In this document: positions 32,193 to 43,553 of the stretch, piece after piece
Layout of the letters: each line of letters starts with the position of its first letter
Numbering within the stretch: position 1 is the stretch's first letter
Source of the DNA: Sporothrix humicola
Lineage: Eukaryota > Ascomycota > Sordariomycetes > Ophiostomatales > Ophiostomataceae
Length of the DNA stretch: 64,000 bases
Direction: 5' to 3'
Assembly: GCA_021396245.1 (NCBI GenBank)
Contig: WNYE01000088.1
Coordinates: 62,001-126,000, forward strand
Made by a program: the position numbers and the translations under genes
The notes under the pieces: generated by a model
Databases searched by the model: none
What the model saw: the letters and a program-made list of their open reading frames with translations, nothing else
What the model was told of the DNA's origin: nothing

Positions 32193-34842
32193 CAAGAGAA
32201 ACAGGAAGGGACGAGTCACGGCAGGTGCAGGTGAGGCAGTATATTAGAGAAAACGGAAGGTATGCAGATGTACAGTAGCAAAGGGGAAGGGAAGGCGACA
32301 GCGAGGGTAGCAGGCGCATACAGCCAAAAACACACACACATAAAAGATACAACTACAAGGAAGGTGTAGACTGGCGATGGTATGCTCGGGTTTCCAGAGA
32401 GGAAGGCGCAATGGAGCGGTTGGGGGACTGGAACTACGAGATGGCAGGGGCGAGCATGGTTCAAGAAAAAAGGCAGGAACGACCGCCACATACAAAAGCA
32501 AAAAACTCGAATAGGGGGCAAGTGGAATACAGTCCCAAAGAGGCAAGCATGAGATCAGGAAATGCACAAATCCAGGGGAAACAGAAAATACAAAAAAGAG
32601 GACCAAGACGACAAAGACGAAGCAGAAAAAACACTCAAGCGAAAACATGAGCAGACTCTTGACGATTTCCCCCCCCTCCATTTTCTGTTGTTCGCTGGTA
32701 GCTCAAACTTTGTTCGGTCACTCCAAGCCCGATTCGACACAAGCTTCGTGCACTTATGCACCCAAACAGCAAGTAGCTCGAAAAACAGCAAAACACCAGC
32801 ATGATGGCTTGCTCTGGTGCTCTGGCTTGCGTGCCAATGCGTCTAGGAGGGTACAGGGAGCTGGAGAGGGCAAGGACCCAAGGTTACAGGGGCAGGGAAC
32901 ATGTCCAGAGTGGTGGTGGCGGCCGTCACTCCATGCGGACGTGAGACTTTGGACTTGGAGGGACGAAAAAAAAATACATCGACAGAAAAGCTAAAAGACT
33001 TCAAGCCTGCGCTCCGGAATACAGGGGTTCACGATGAGAAGGGTTGCCAATAGCGTGGCGCGTCGGGAGGCCCTAGCCGTGTCTGGAACAACTGGCGAGC
33101 GACGGGCCCGATGGAGAATAGAGAGATGGAGAAACGATGGAGAGATGAGGAAAAGGCGAAAGGCTGATGCGGCCGACGAGAAAGGAAGGGGCCGAGTGGA
33201 TTGTGCTCGAGTGAGCCAAGCCAGAAGGACAGGGACACAGGTACGCAAGAAAACAAAAGCAAAAAAATACAAGGAAGATGGCGAGAGACAACGGGTGGGA
33301 CCGCTTGATTGGCAGATCTTCGACAGAAAACAACGGCTGCGCAGAAACGTAAGACGCAAAACGCAAAGCAGGACGCAAAACAACAAAACGTGGCCTGCGT
33401 GGACGTGGGTTGTGGAATATGGACGTCGTGGGACGTATGACAGGCGTCCGTCAGTCAAGTTGAAGAAGAGAGGCATGGAAGTAGAGAAGCACAGGAGCAC
33501 AGAAACACAAAGCACGAGTTGATCAAGTGAAGACGCCTCCTTTCGAAACATGCAGTGGCCTTGGCCTGTCCAGGAAGGCCCTTGTTCTCGTTGGGTTCAG
33601 ATGTCTGACGACGGAGCAGACCCAAAAGCGAGCAAGTCGAAATAAGAATAAGAATAAGCACAAAACACAACGGACCGGGGACAACAAGGACATGAGAAAC
33701 CCGGATACAAGATAGTTGACGTTGAAGACAAAGCCGGTTTTGCTTGCTGTGCCTCGTTGATTCTCGGTGCTCGGACCTGTCTACACATAAAGACGTGCAT
33801 GACATATTGACATCGACAGCACATCTCAATATCTTACCGTTTGACGTCCAACACTCGGACGACAGACAGGAACAGAAGCAAATGCTCAAAGCCCAAAAAC
33901 ACGATTTCAAGGACAGACGAAAAAGCCCTGACCCGACCCGACCTAGACCGTCCCCACCACTCTAAAAAGGACCTTGCTACTCCGTACAGGGCAAAGGGAC
34001 GGCGGGCACACGCGTGTTTTATCCCGGCCGTTGAAGAGGTTTGCGAGAAGGTTGAAGAACCAGAGAACCAGAGAACCCTGAAGACGAAGGAAAAACCCAC
34101 TTGTCAACGCATGGCCTCTGCGCTTTGAAAACAAACTCGCAGGCCGATGCAACCGCAAAACGCAAATCAGTGCAAATCACCTCTCGACGGCGCTGAGCTC
34201 AGGCTGCACATCGAACGCCTATCGAGTGTCCATCGAGTGCGCATCGAACGGGAAAATAACAGGAAAGGAAAGGATGTGCAGAGGAGAAGGAAAGAAAGAC
34301 AAAAGGAAGAAAAGAAAGCGTGGAAAAGCTCGTCAAAAAGTGACGGATCTTGAGGAAACAGTGATGGTGGAGAAAAAGCAAACACGAACGGACCGCAAAT
34401 TGGTGCCTGCGCAAACCCAAGCCAGGGCCCAGGAAGCCAGCCCCGTTTGGGCATGTCGGGGCGGCGACCCACTGCCCCAGTTCTTCAGCGCAGGGGCCAC
34501 AGCCTACGAAAGAGTCTAACGAGCAGACGAGGAAAAAAGGAAGACAAGGAAGAGAGAAAGGAAAAAGTCTCGAACAGGGGTTGAAGAAGTCGAATTGGAG
34601 GGTCAATGGAACCATATGCAGGTACCAGGATCGGGTAAAGAGGGAGCATGAAGGGACAAGAAGAGGAGAAATGGTGAAAGTGAGGGATAAGAGAACAGGA
34701 CGAAGAGGCGAAGAGAGAGAATCACAACAACATCACGGATAAAAGAAGAGACGCGAGAAGAGACGAAGACAAGACGAACGACAAAAAGAGGACAGCTCGA
34801 CAAAAGGCTGGCGTCACTATTCCCCTTCTGGTGTCCTGCATC

Positions 34843-34866
34843 CAGACTATCAGACTATCAGACTAT
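34843..34866 (+). repeat. three tandem copies of CAGACTAT
   Basis: CAGACTAT repeats exactly three times without spacing. It is a short tandem repeat in the gene-free region. Confidence 0.85.
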
Positions 34867-37303
34867 TTGGCTTGCTCTCTATTCCTTCTCCGTCGTCTTA
34901 ATCTCCTCCGATTCTTGTGCTTTATCTTTGCATTTGTTTTCCACTTCTTCTCTTCTCCGGCTCGTCTTCTCCGGCGGTTTCTTTTGCCAGTCGGGGAATC
35001 AAACCGTACCGCCCGTCGTGCGTTAACCAGGTTTTCTTGTTTGTTTCCCGTTTTCTTTTTGCCCAAAATCAAAGGACTGGCCAGGGCTGGTTTGATTTTG
35101 ATTTGATAACCAGTATGAGCGGCCAAGAGCGGCCAATATGAGGGACCGAGAGGCCGACTATCACTGTGACCAGGGGATAGATTTCAGGATACAGCCGGCG
35201 GAGGCCGGTGGTGTGGTTTACCTCGGGGCGTTGGGCTTGCTGGCTCGTGGCCTGTGAGAGCGAGCATGGGTGCCAACGTGGATGTGGATGTTTTTTTTTG
35301 TGGATGTTTTTTGGTGGACGTTGTTGTGGATTGTCAACGTTGACAGTGGAGAGCCCATCCACGAGAAGGATGGAAGAAAGCCAAGAGAAGGAGGAAAAGA
35401 AAAAGAAGGAAGCAACAACTGGACACGAACCACGAGTCAGCGAATCCTCGCCGGAGACCAGGTCCGGAAGTGATTGCATCACCCATCTACGGAGTAAGTA
35501 CGCTTTCACGATTTATGCAAGAAGCGCACAGAGCACGGCAGCCGTGTTAAGAATATGAAAGAACGGAAAAAGGCCCTGTCTGCTGTCCGTCACGAAACGA
35601 GGCACGGATGCGAGCACGGATGAACGATGCAGGAAAGATGCAGGAGAGCACGAGCCTGAAGACGAAGCGAGAGCGAAGACAGGACACAAGAAACAGAAAA
35701 AGAAGAGAAGACGAAGCTTTTGCATGTTCTGTCGCAGTGTGAGCGGGGGACACTGACAGAAGGGAATTGGCCAAGAACAGGGCCGAGAGCGTGGTAGGAG
35801 CATGGACAAAAGAAGACAAGGAGGTGGTGGAGAGACACGTTCGCTTACAACGTGCAACGTGGTGGCCCTCTTGGTGGCCCTCTTTCTCACCACATTTCTC
35901 CTTGATGCCTCCCTGAGAGTCTTCCTCTGACAGGATCGATGTGACCTGGTTCCTGGATTTGACAAGAAAACGGGGCACGCCAATGCCCAACACGACGGGA
36001 TGGGATCCCAGACCCAGGATCCAAGACGCTGGACCGGATAAAATGGTGGAACAGGAGGAGGAAGAAGAGAAGCTTTGTCTTTTTTGTGAAGGAGGGCAAA
36101 GAAAACAACTTCCTGATTCAGACGAACGGGTGAGATTGTGAAAAGTTGAGAATAATAGGCCGAGCATGAAAGTCTGAAAGATGACGATGACGAGTTTTGT
36201 TGTTCACAGTGTTGGCCCCCATCTAGCATCAATCCTGGCCTAGACCCGAGTTGGCGTCTTGGTCCGCGGAGCGTTCCGTATGCACAAGAGACGGGCGACA
36301 AAACAAAACAAAAGAATGATGTCCCAAGGACAACTCAAGTCTGGTAGCGCCAAGACTGTTTTCTGTGGTTTTGTTTACGACGAGTTTTCCCAATTCAAAC
36401 TCAACCAGGTCCTTCAACAATTGTTTTTCTTCCTTCCTTTTGCCTGCGCCTCAACACCGTCGCTATCGGCATGCCACCTTCCTTCTTCTTCACAAGAATT
36501 ACTTTGGACTCTCTCCAAACGCATCCTTTTCCATTTTTGGGTCTATCGTCGTGGTGGGTGTCAACAGCAGGTTACGGCAGGGTGCTGAAGGTTACTGTAA
36601 GTCACAGGAGGTTACGGTGAGTTGCATCGTGTTGAGAGTATGTAAGATGGCGCTTTCCGGAGATTTTTATTGCGTTACAGCAGTCCAACAGGACACTATC
36701 CCAATCACATTGAATTCCAACCCATTGTAATCCCAATACATCCTCAATCACATCCCATCACACATTCCACCCCCACTTTCCCGAAGTTCCCTTCTTTTCC
36801 TTTGCTCGCGGGCTGCAGTTATCCTTTGGCTGGATGAAGTCTTTTGAGTGCAGTCTTTCCTCTTGGCATCCTGTATCATGGCCATGGTATCCTCGTAAAT
36901 TCTCGAATAATTCGTTAGTGAATCGCGCGTCGATACGCCGCGACGCAATATCTTGTTAGTAGGTATACGGTGGGTTCGGCACGGCTCTGTGTCTTTGTCT
37001 TTGTATTGTCATTTTCGCATATATTTGCACAAAATCAATCTGGTATTTAAGACTGGCCGGGTCAGTATGACTGCATATGATTGCAAGGGAGAAAATCAAA
37101 TCAAGAGAGGGCCTTGACTCACCGTTTAAAGAACACGCCCATTTCCTCCCACTCTGCACCCGGGTGTGCAGCTTTTTTTGCTATACTACTTGTAGCTGCT
37201 TCAGGCCTCGTCGATCGCGGCCCGGTCTGCTTTCCATTCGGTGCGGTATACTTGTCTGCTGTCGTTTTCTCGCTGTTGTCGTTCTCTCAATTCGTATCGT
37301 CTC

Positions 37304-38624
37304 TTACGACAGGATATCGGCCACGTTCATTGGCATCTCGTCGATCTGGGTCGAGTAGTACACTGGCAAGTTAGTATGCACGCAAAACAATACGGAAAGG
37401 TAGAGTGCACCTACACTCAATATCTCTCAGGATGCGCACATCCTCGTTGGTGACAAAGTTGATGGCGACGCCCTTGCGGCCAAAGCGGCCGGAACGGCCG
37501 ATGCGGTGGATGTAGTTTTCGCGGTTGCTGGGCAGGTCGTAGTTGATGACCAGGCTGACCTGCTGGACGTCGATACCGCGCGCCCAGACGTCGGTGGAAA
37601 TCAACACGCGCGTGTTGAACTGGCGGAAATCCTGCATGATGCTGTCGCGCTCCTTTTGCGGCATGTCGCCGTGCATGCTGCTGACGGTGAAATTGGACTC
37701 GCGCATCTTGTCGGTGAGCCAGTCGACCTTGCGGCGGGTGTTGCAAAAGATGACGGCCTGCGTAATGGTCAGGGTATCATACAAATCGCACAGCGTGTCA
37801 AACTTCCACTCTTCCTTTTCGACGGCGATAAAGTACTGCTTGAGGCCTTCGAGGGTCAACTCGTCGCGCTTGACCAAAATGCGCACGGGATCGGTCATGA
37901 ACTTGTACGTCATCTCGAGCACGTCCTGCGGGAGCGTGGCCGACACGACGACGACCTGGGTGGCGGGCGGCAGGTACCGGTAGACTTCGTAGATTTGCTC
38001 ACGGAAGCCCTGGTTGAGCAGCTCGTCGGCTTCGTCGAGCACCAGCATCTTGATGTTGCGCGTGCGCAGGTGCCGCCGGCGGATCATGTCGGCCACACGA
38101 CCGGGCGTGCCAGACACGATATGCTGGCCGTGGTCGAGCTTGCGAATGTCCTCGCCGACGTTGGTGCCGCCAATGCACGCATGGCACTGGACGTTCATGT
38201 AGTCGCCGAGCGCCTTGACGACGCTCTGGATCTGGGTCGCGAGTTCGCGCGTCGGCGACAGCACGAGCGCCTGGGTCTCGCGCGAAGCGGCATTGATGAC
38301 CTGGAGGGCGCTGATCGAAAAGGTGGCCGTCTTACCCGTGCCGGACTGGGCCTGGGCAATGGTGTCGCGGCCCTTGCAGATCTGGACAATGGCGCGGGAC
38401 TGGACGGCGGAGGGGGTTTCGTAGCCGTAAGCATAGATGCCGCGGAGGAGGTTTTCTGGGGAGGGGTGTGTTAATAGACTGAATGACACGGGGAGAAGTA
38501 AATCTGCCTGCTACGCACCTTTCAGGCTCATCGACTCAAAGGTCGGAAAGACCTTGACTTCCTTGGAGGTGGTCAGCTCCACGCGGTCGTCGAGCTTGCC
38601 CGCCTTGCCGCTGGACTCAGCCAT
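37304..38624 (-). CDS. FAL1: DEAD-box ATP-dependent RNA helicase FAL1 (eIF4A-III)
   Basis: Three exons, 38624-38519, 38455-37415 and 37362-37304, give 401 residues, the usual size. Donors are GTGCGT and GTAGGT, and the second intron ends TACTAACTTGCCAG. All helicase motifs are present: the aromatic residue and Q-motif region (FESMSLKENLLRGIYAYGYE), AQSGTGKT (I), PTRELA (Ia), TPGR (Ib), LDEADE (II), SAT (III), RGID (V) and HRIGRSGR (VI). The end IELYYSTQIDEMPMNVADIL, encoded partly by the tiny last exon, is diagnostic of the eIF4A-III/Fal1 branch. Fal1 works in 18S rRNA maturation in yeast, and eIF4A-III in the exon-junction complex of other eukaryotes. It shares a promoter with the SF3a60 gene. 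Confidence 0.95.
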
Positions 38625-38983
38625 GGTGGGTGTGAAGTATAAGAGGGTGTAAAGGGTCGGTAATTATGTATCAAGCCGTCAATTGTTCGTTTTATCGTCG
38701 TTTTGTCGTCGTTTGGTCTTGTCGTGAAGTTTTGAGGTTTGACGTCTTCTCTCTGAAGGTTCCTGGCCGGCTGGATGCACTAACAAAAAAGTTTGGGCTA
38801 GCCCGCCACCGCCCTGTCGCCCCAGCGAGCGCGGCTCAAAGAAAACCAAAACGCGCCAGCCTTGCGCCGGAAAATTTTAACTCCGACAGCTACAGCCTTC
38901 AGCCTGCAAAACATTGACATCGCCACGAAGATCTCAACACGACCTCAACACCATCAACATCACATCACCCACACGACGTGAAG
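38625..38983. promoter_or_regulatory. 359-bp shared divergent promoter of FAL1 and PRP9
   Basis: The two start codons are 359 bp apart and face away from each other, so the intervening DNA must serve both genes. The right half, just before the PRP9 ATG, is rich in CAACA/ATCAAC repeats typical of an unstructured leader. Confidence 0.8.
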
Positions 38984-40561
38984 ATGATCCTCGAAGAAAT
39001 ACGGTACATCCTCGAAGACCTCGAGCGGCTCGAGCAGGCGGTCGTCGACCGGCTGGTGGACGAGCCGACGCAGGTGCGCGACCGGCTCAACCGCGAGCAT
39101 GAAGTGTCGCAGCTGCTGGACCACATGCAGTCGCAGTCGAGCGAAGCATTGCGGCTGTACGGGGATGCTCGCGACGGGCGGTCCAGCGAAGTCACACTCG
39201 TCGGCGACGGCGACCCTTTGAGTCTGTTTTACAAACACTGCGACGACACGCTCGCCTACCACCAGCGCTACCCGACCGACCAGATCGACCAGCCCGAGCA
39301 GCGGTACAAGCACCGCCCGCAGACGACCAACGACAACGGCGACTTCCAGCCGACGCTGGTGGACACAATGTTCTCGGGCGAGGAAGGGTTCGGCCGGTTT
39401 TTCGACCTGAACAGCAACTACGAGGCGTTTGTCAACCTGCCCAACGTCAAGCGCCTGTCTTACCTACAATACCTCGAAGTGTTTGACCAGTTTGGCGACG
39501 CGAACCCGTACATGGCTTCTGTCAAGAGAAGCGACAAGTTGACCGAAGACTACTTCCAGTATCTTGGCGGCCTCGCCGACTACCTCGAAAGTTTCATGCG
39601 CAAGACGCGTCCGCTCGAGAACCTGGACCGCGTCTTTAACGGCTTCGACGACGATTTCGACAAGCTGTGGTCGAAAGACGAGCTTCCAGGGTGGAAGGAG
39701 ACAACACAACAGACGACCGAAGAGAGTAACGGTGCCGGCGGCGACACACCCGTGCTCAGCTCGCCCGAGGCGGTGTGGTGCGCCGACTGCGAAAAGGAGT
39801 TCAAGAACCAGAACGTCTACAAGGGCCACTTGAATGGCAGAAAACACATCCGGGCGGCTGAGCTGAGAGCACAGGCGCAGGCGGCGCCCAATGGTGGAAA
39901 CAGCAACGGCGGCATTGTGTCTGCGTCAGTTGCTGCCCGCCTCAAGGAGAGAGCCGTCGCCGCCCGCGAGTACCGCGTCCAGCGTCTGGTCGCGGCCATG
40001 AGCACCGAAAAGGACGACACGCGCGTCAACGTCGAGCGCCGCCAGGGCATGACGGAGAGGGAACGCAGACAGGAGCTCGACAACCTGTACGCCATGCTCG
40101 AACCGTCCATGGAGGACGCCGACGCACAAAAGGCAGAGGCCGACGGCGAGAACGAAGAAGGTGAGGGCGACGACGACGAAAAGGTTTACAATCCTTTGAA
40201 ACTGCCCCTGGCCTGGGACGGTAAGCCCATCCCCTTCTGGCTGTACCGCCTGCACGGCCTCGGCGTCGAGTTTGACTGCGAGATCTGCGGCCAGTACACC
40301 TACATGGGCCGCCGCGCGTTCGAGAAGCACTTTAATGAGAGCCGGCACATCCACGGCCTGCGGTGCCTGGGCATCAACAACCCGAGCCTGTTCCGCGACA
40401 TTACCAAGATCGAGGAGGCGCTGCGGCTGTGGGACAAGCTCGAAAAGGAAAAGAAGCGCAACAAGCAGGACGAGAGCGGCGTTGTACAGATGGAGGACGC
40501 TGAGGGCCATGTCATGCCCGAAAAGGTCTACTACGATTTGCAGAAGCAGGGCCTGGTGTAA
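38984..40561 (+). CDS. PRP9: splicing factor SF3a subunit 3 (SF3a60 / Prp9)
   Basis: A single exon of 525 residues. The first ATG is at 38984; the frame is open upstream only from a GTG. The N-terminus MILEEIRYILEDLERLEQAV is the family opening. DLNSNYEAFVNLPNVKRLSY and YLQYLEVFDQF mark the central part. A first C2H2 finger (CADCEKEFKNQNVYKGHLNG) is at about 266-290. The family's C-terminal matrin-type finger, CEICGQYTYMGRRAFEKHFN and RHIHGLRCLGINN, is at about 433-465. The protein is part of SF3a in the U2 snRNP and helps recognise the branch site. The acidic linker before the last finger is low complexity. No key residue appears missing. Confidence 0.95.
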   Translation: MILEEIRYILEDLERLEQAVVDRLVDEPTQVRDRLNREHEVSQLLDHMQSQSSEALRLYGDARDGRSSEVTLVGDGDPLSLFYKHCDDTLAYHQRYPTDQIDQPEQRYKHRPQTTNDNGDFQPTLVDTMFSGEEGFGRFFDLNSNYEAFVNLPNVKRLSYLQYLEVFDQFGDANPYMASVKRSDKLTEDYFQYLGGLADYLESFMRKTRPLENLDRVFNGFDDDFDKLWSKDELPGWKETTQQTTEESNGAGGDTPVLSSPEAVWCADCEKEFKNQNVYKGHLNGRKHIRAAELRAQAQAAPNGGNSNGGIVSASVAARLKERAVAAREYRVQRLVAAMSTEKDDTRVNVERRQGMTERERRQELDNLYAMLEPSMEDADAQKAEADGENEEGEGDDDEKVYNPLKLPLAWDGKPIPFWLYRLHGLGVEFDCEICGQYTYMGRRAFEKHFNESRHIHGLRCLGINNPSLFRDITKIEEALRLWDKLEKEKKRNKQDESGVVQMEDAEGHVMPEKVYYDLQKQGLV

Positions 40562-41144
40562 GGGAGAAGGACTAAAAGATTGATAGCATTTGTATACTAT
40601 GTAATATGTAATATACCCGTTCCATTTGAATTGAAGTAGCTTGTTATCTTGTTCTCCTACTTTCTTGTTCGTCTTGGAGAGCCATGAAATTTATTTTGAT
40701 TTTTCAAAGATTAAAATTAGTAGAAAGAAAAAATAAATCAAAATAATGATATTAATAAAATTTAAATTTGACAAATTCGCATCTTATTGCCTTCTTCTTC
40801 TTCGAACATTAAAAACAATTCAATTGAATCATATTCTTAAATAATGATTGTTGTAACAATCTTCAACGTGCCGTGCTTGAGCCTTGCCAGCGACATGATC
40901 CCCACCACTGACAAGATCTAGAATCTGCCTTGTTCCTGCCTTGTGAGTGGGTGGGTCGTTTTATTGCGTGGGTGTTAGTCCCCTGAGGCTGAACCTCACC
41001 GCGACCGGGCATTTCATATTCAAATGTTTTCTCTCTTCCCTGTGAACAAACGGTTTACGACTTTTATTCATGATTGATTCATTCTTTCACAAGGCTTCAC
41101 TGAAATAAAACATTCACTACATATCACCGGAGACACCTACTACA
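40562..41144. other. intergenic with AT-rich patch
   Basis: The 3' UTR of PRP9 followed by the promoter of the HEAT-repeat gene. About 40.68-40.86 kb is strongly AT-rich compared with the neighbourhood. No gene seen. Confidence 0.6.
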
Positions 41145-42911
41145 ATGGTTGACATTTTAGCCCAAGAAGCCTCGTCTACGCCGGGCGTGACCCTGCCCGG
41201 CCTCTACGACGTCGACTGGAGCAAGCTCGACCACGCCTACGGCGAGGCTGAGGACACGCCCGGGCTCCTGAATACGCTGTACCAGGCCGCCTGCAGCGAC
41301 GATTACGCAGACGGCGATGCCGACGACGAGGAGGTGAAGAGCGTCAGCACGGCGTTTTTCGAGCTGCAAGCCTCCATCACGCACCAGGGCAGCCGCTACA
41401 CGGCCACGCGCGCCGCCGTGCCGTTTGTCTACGAGATTCTGGGCGCGGCCAAGCCACGGTACAACGTCCTTCGGTCCAAACTGCTGGCGTTCCTCGGCTG
41501 CCTGGCGGTGGGCTCGCCAAAGTACTGGCTGCCGAGCCGGCGAGACGTGGCGAATTGGCGATCGTCGACAGCCGCACGACAGGCTCCCAGCTGGCCAGAC
41601 GAGGAGATGGCACGCCGGGAAGCGTTTGTCGAGGCGGCCCGCCGTGAAGCCGAGGCCAGTGACGACTGGAGCACGTTCCGCCGACAAGAGTTCCAGGTGG
41701 AGCTGATGACGGACCCGGAACAGATGGCGGCGACCTCGGCGGCAGAGCTGGGGACGTATGACGCGGTGAAACAGGGGTTAAACGCAGTCTATGATTGTCT
41801 TGGGGACGAGCACCCAGACGTCCGCTCGGAAGCGGCATTCCTTCTCTCTCTCTTTCCCGAGCACGGCACGGTCGAATCTTCCGAAAAGGTGCTGCGTGAA
41901 AGACTGGCCGTCGAGACGGTGGCTACCGTCCGGGGCACAATTCTCCTGTCGCTTGCCCTCCTTCGGCAGAAACTACCGTGCCCACCTCCAGCAAGCGACA
42001 ACACTGAAACTGAAAAGGATGCGCACGACGGCCCTGTCTCAATCCCAACAAGCGACAACTCTGAAAAGGACGTGCACGACGACATGCACCCGCCCGTCGA
42101 GGTTGTCGACGACGATTCAGATCGTGCGGCGAGAGCCTCTGTCAAAGAACTGATCGAAGAAGTGCATGCTGCGGCCAAGGCCAAGCGTGAAGGTGATCTT
42201 GATGCAGATGCCGATGCTGAAGCATATTTCGAACAGTGGTGTACCGCAACAGCCCTTTTGATTCTCTCCGGTATCGAAGGAGTGTCCGACTCTATCCTTG
42301 CCGACGTTCTCTCGCCAATGGTCGACAAGAAGGGCACGTTTGCCCGCTTCGAGCCGCGGGAGCTGTACAAGCAGGCCAAGAAGGCGAGGCTGGTAAAGAA
42401 GGAGGCCGGCGAGAAAGGTGAAACCTCCAAGCTTTACGAGGAAAGCTTCCCCTTCCCCTCGGAAGACTTGGCCTCGTTTGTGACGCCTCTTATCGGCGAA
42501 GTCAAAGGCAGCGAACACCCCGACGTGACCCGCATCTTGGTCGATGCCGTCGTCGGCGTCAAAGGTCTGGAGGGTGGCGACCTTGTCAACACGGCGCTGC
42601 AGATGGTCTTTGGCACGGAAAAGTACGAATGGATCCCGTACACGTACACCGGCGACGTCAATGCCGACCCATCTCCAAAGACGACTCTGCGTTCATTTGC
42701 CAATCTAACAGAGCTGCAGCAGGCGGCGGTGTCGGCCGTGGCGCGTGTCGACGAGTCGTGCTGGACGTCCGAGACCTTCAAGTCGACGGTGCAAATGTAC
42801 GGCCTGCCGGGGGACCGGGCGGAGCTGGAAAAGTATATCGAGGGAAAAGAGTTCAAAAGGGATGCTCCTGCTGAAGGCGAGCCAGAAGAGAAGAAACAGC
42901 GAACAGAGTGA
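41145..42911 (+). CDS. HEAT-repeat-like protein with bacterial-type N-terminal motif
   Basis: A single exon of 588 residues from an ATG in good context (CTACAATGG). Residues 15-100 read LPGLYDVDWSKLDHAYGEAE, then ASITHQGSRYTATRAAVPFV. This pattern (W-x-x-L-x-HAYG, then HQG-x-x-Y-x-A-T-x-x-AVPF) is one I associate with HEAT-repeat proteins of actinobacteria and other bacteria, also scattered in fungi. Helical pairs continue: DCLGDEHPDVRSEAAFLLSL, TVATVRGTILLSLALLRQKL. A charged Asp/Glu-rich insert lies at about 280-345, and the end is Lys/Glu-rich. Biochemical role is unknown. The single exon and the motif leave ancient transfer from bacteria open. No partner gene is evident beside it. Confidence 0.7.
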   Translation: MVDILAQEASSTPGVTLPGLYDVDWSKLDHAYGEAEDTPGLLNTLYQAACSDDYADGDADDEEVKSVSTAFFELQASITHQGSRYTATRAAVPFVYEILGAAKPRYNVLRSKLLAFLGCLAVGSPKYWLPSRRDVANWRSSTAARQAPSWPDEEMARREAFVEAARREAEASDDWSTFRRQEFQVELMTDPEQMAATSAAELGTYDAVKQGLNAVYDCLGDEHPDVRSEAAFLLSLFPEHGTVESSEKVLRERLAVETVATVRGTILLSLALLRQKLPCPPPASDNTETEKDAHDGPVSIPTSDNSEKDVHDDMHPPVEVVDDDSDRAARASVKELIEEVHAAAKAKREGDLDADADAEAYFEQWCTATALLILSGIEGVSDSILADVLSPMVDKKGTFARFEPRELYKQAKKARLVKKEAGEKGETSKLYEESFPFPSEDLASFVTPLIGEVKGSEHPDVTRILVDAVVGVKGLEGGDLVNTALQMVFGTEKYEWIPYTYTGDVNADPSPKTTLRSFANLTELQQAAVSAVARVDESCWTSETFKSTVQMYGLPGDRAELEKYIEGKEFKRDAPAEGEPEEKKQRTE

Positions 42912-43553
42912 TGTGGGAGTAGACGAACCGTGTTTATTAGCCGCATATTTAGTAGGAAAGTGATATACCCACTGTATTTACTTTCTTCAGCGCTCCAATG
43001 ATCTTGCAGCGTATTGACTCGTTCTGAAGATAGCCTGGTGATCTTTTCGACGCTAGCCTTTTTGGGTCGTTTCTGTGAGAGACAAGAGAAGACAAAACCT
43101 TCCAGGGCGTTCCAGCGGCTCTAGGTCCACTGTCTCGCAGCTAGAAGGCGTCAGAGGGATCCACTTTCCCGCCCCTCACTCGCTGTGGCGGACCGAGAGC
43201 AGCACCAACAGTTGTACACAGTTGTAGGCAGGCGGGGCAACAGCTGTTCTTCTCAGGCTGAACGCCATCCACCGCGCCGTCAGCGTTTGGCCAACTTCAG
43301 GAAGGAAAGCTTGACGTCGCCTCCAAAGCTGCCTACTGCCTAATACAGAAAAACAGCACCAACAGACAAAAGTAAACCTGGCCGTTCCTGGCGCTTGTAT
43401 CGAACTTCCTCGTCATCTTCTTTTGACAACCCATTCAACGTCAATTCACGCAATATTGATTCGAGCGACCATCTACATCCGACCCTACCTTTGTGACCCT
43501 CCCCAATACAACCTACAACCCACAAACCATATACAACCACACATCTGCCCACC
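42912..43553. other. intergenic upstream of SHP1
   Basis: The 3' UTR of the HEAT-repeat gene and the promoter of SHP1. The last 100 bp are rich in CAACC/ACAACC leader sequence. No gene seen. Confidence 0.6.

Larger units (their letters stand above)
30608..37303. other. 6.7-kb gene-free, strand-asymmetric purine-rich region
   Basis: From about 30.6 to 36.1 kb the + strand is heavily biased to A and G, with polypurine runs. From there to 37.3 kb composition is more balanced. Many open frames of 60-180 codons exist, but their products are Arg/Lys/Glu-rich (+) or Ser/Phe/Leu-rich (-), the expected readings of such DNA, and none shows a domain. The URC4 leader must occupy part of the left side, and the FAL1 3' UTR the right. 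The rest may be regulatory, non-coding transcript or decayed sequence. Confidence 0.5.

Noticed and set aside
33034..33522. 162-codon + strand frame in the gene-free block
   Set aside because: Arg/Lys/Glu-rich reading of purine-rich DNA; no domain, and no conserved motif.
37506..38474. 322-codon + strand frame over FAL1
   Set aside because: Antisense shadow of the helicase.
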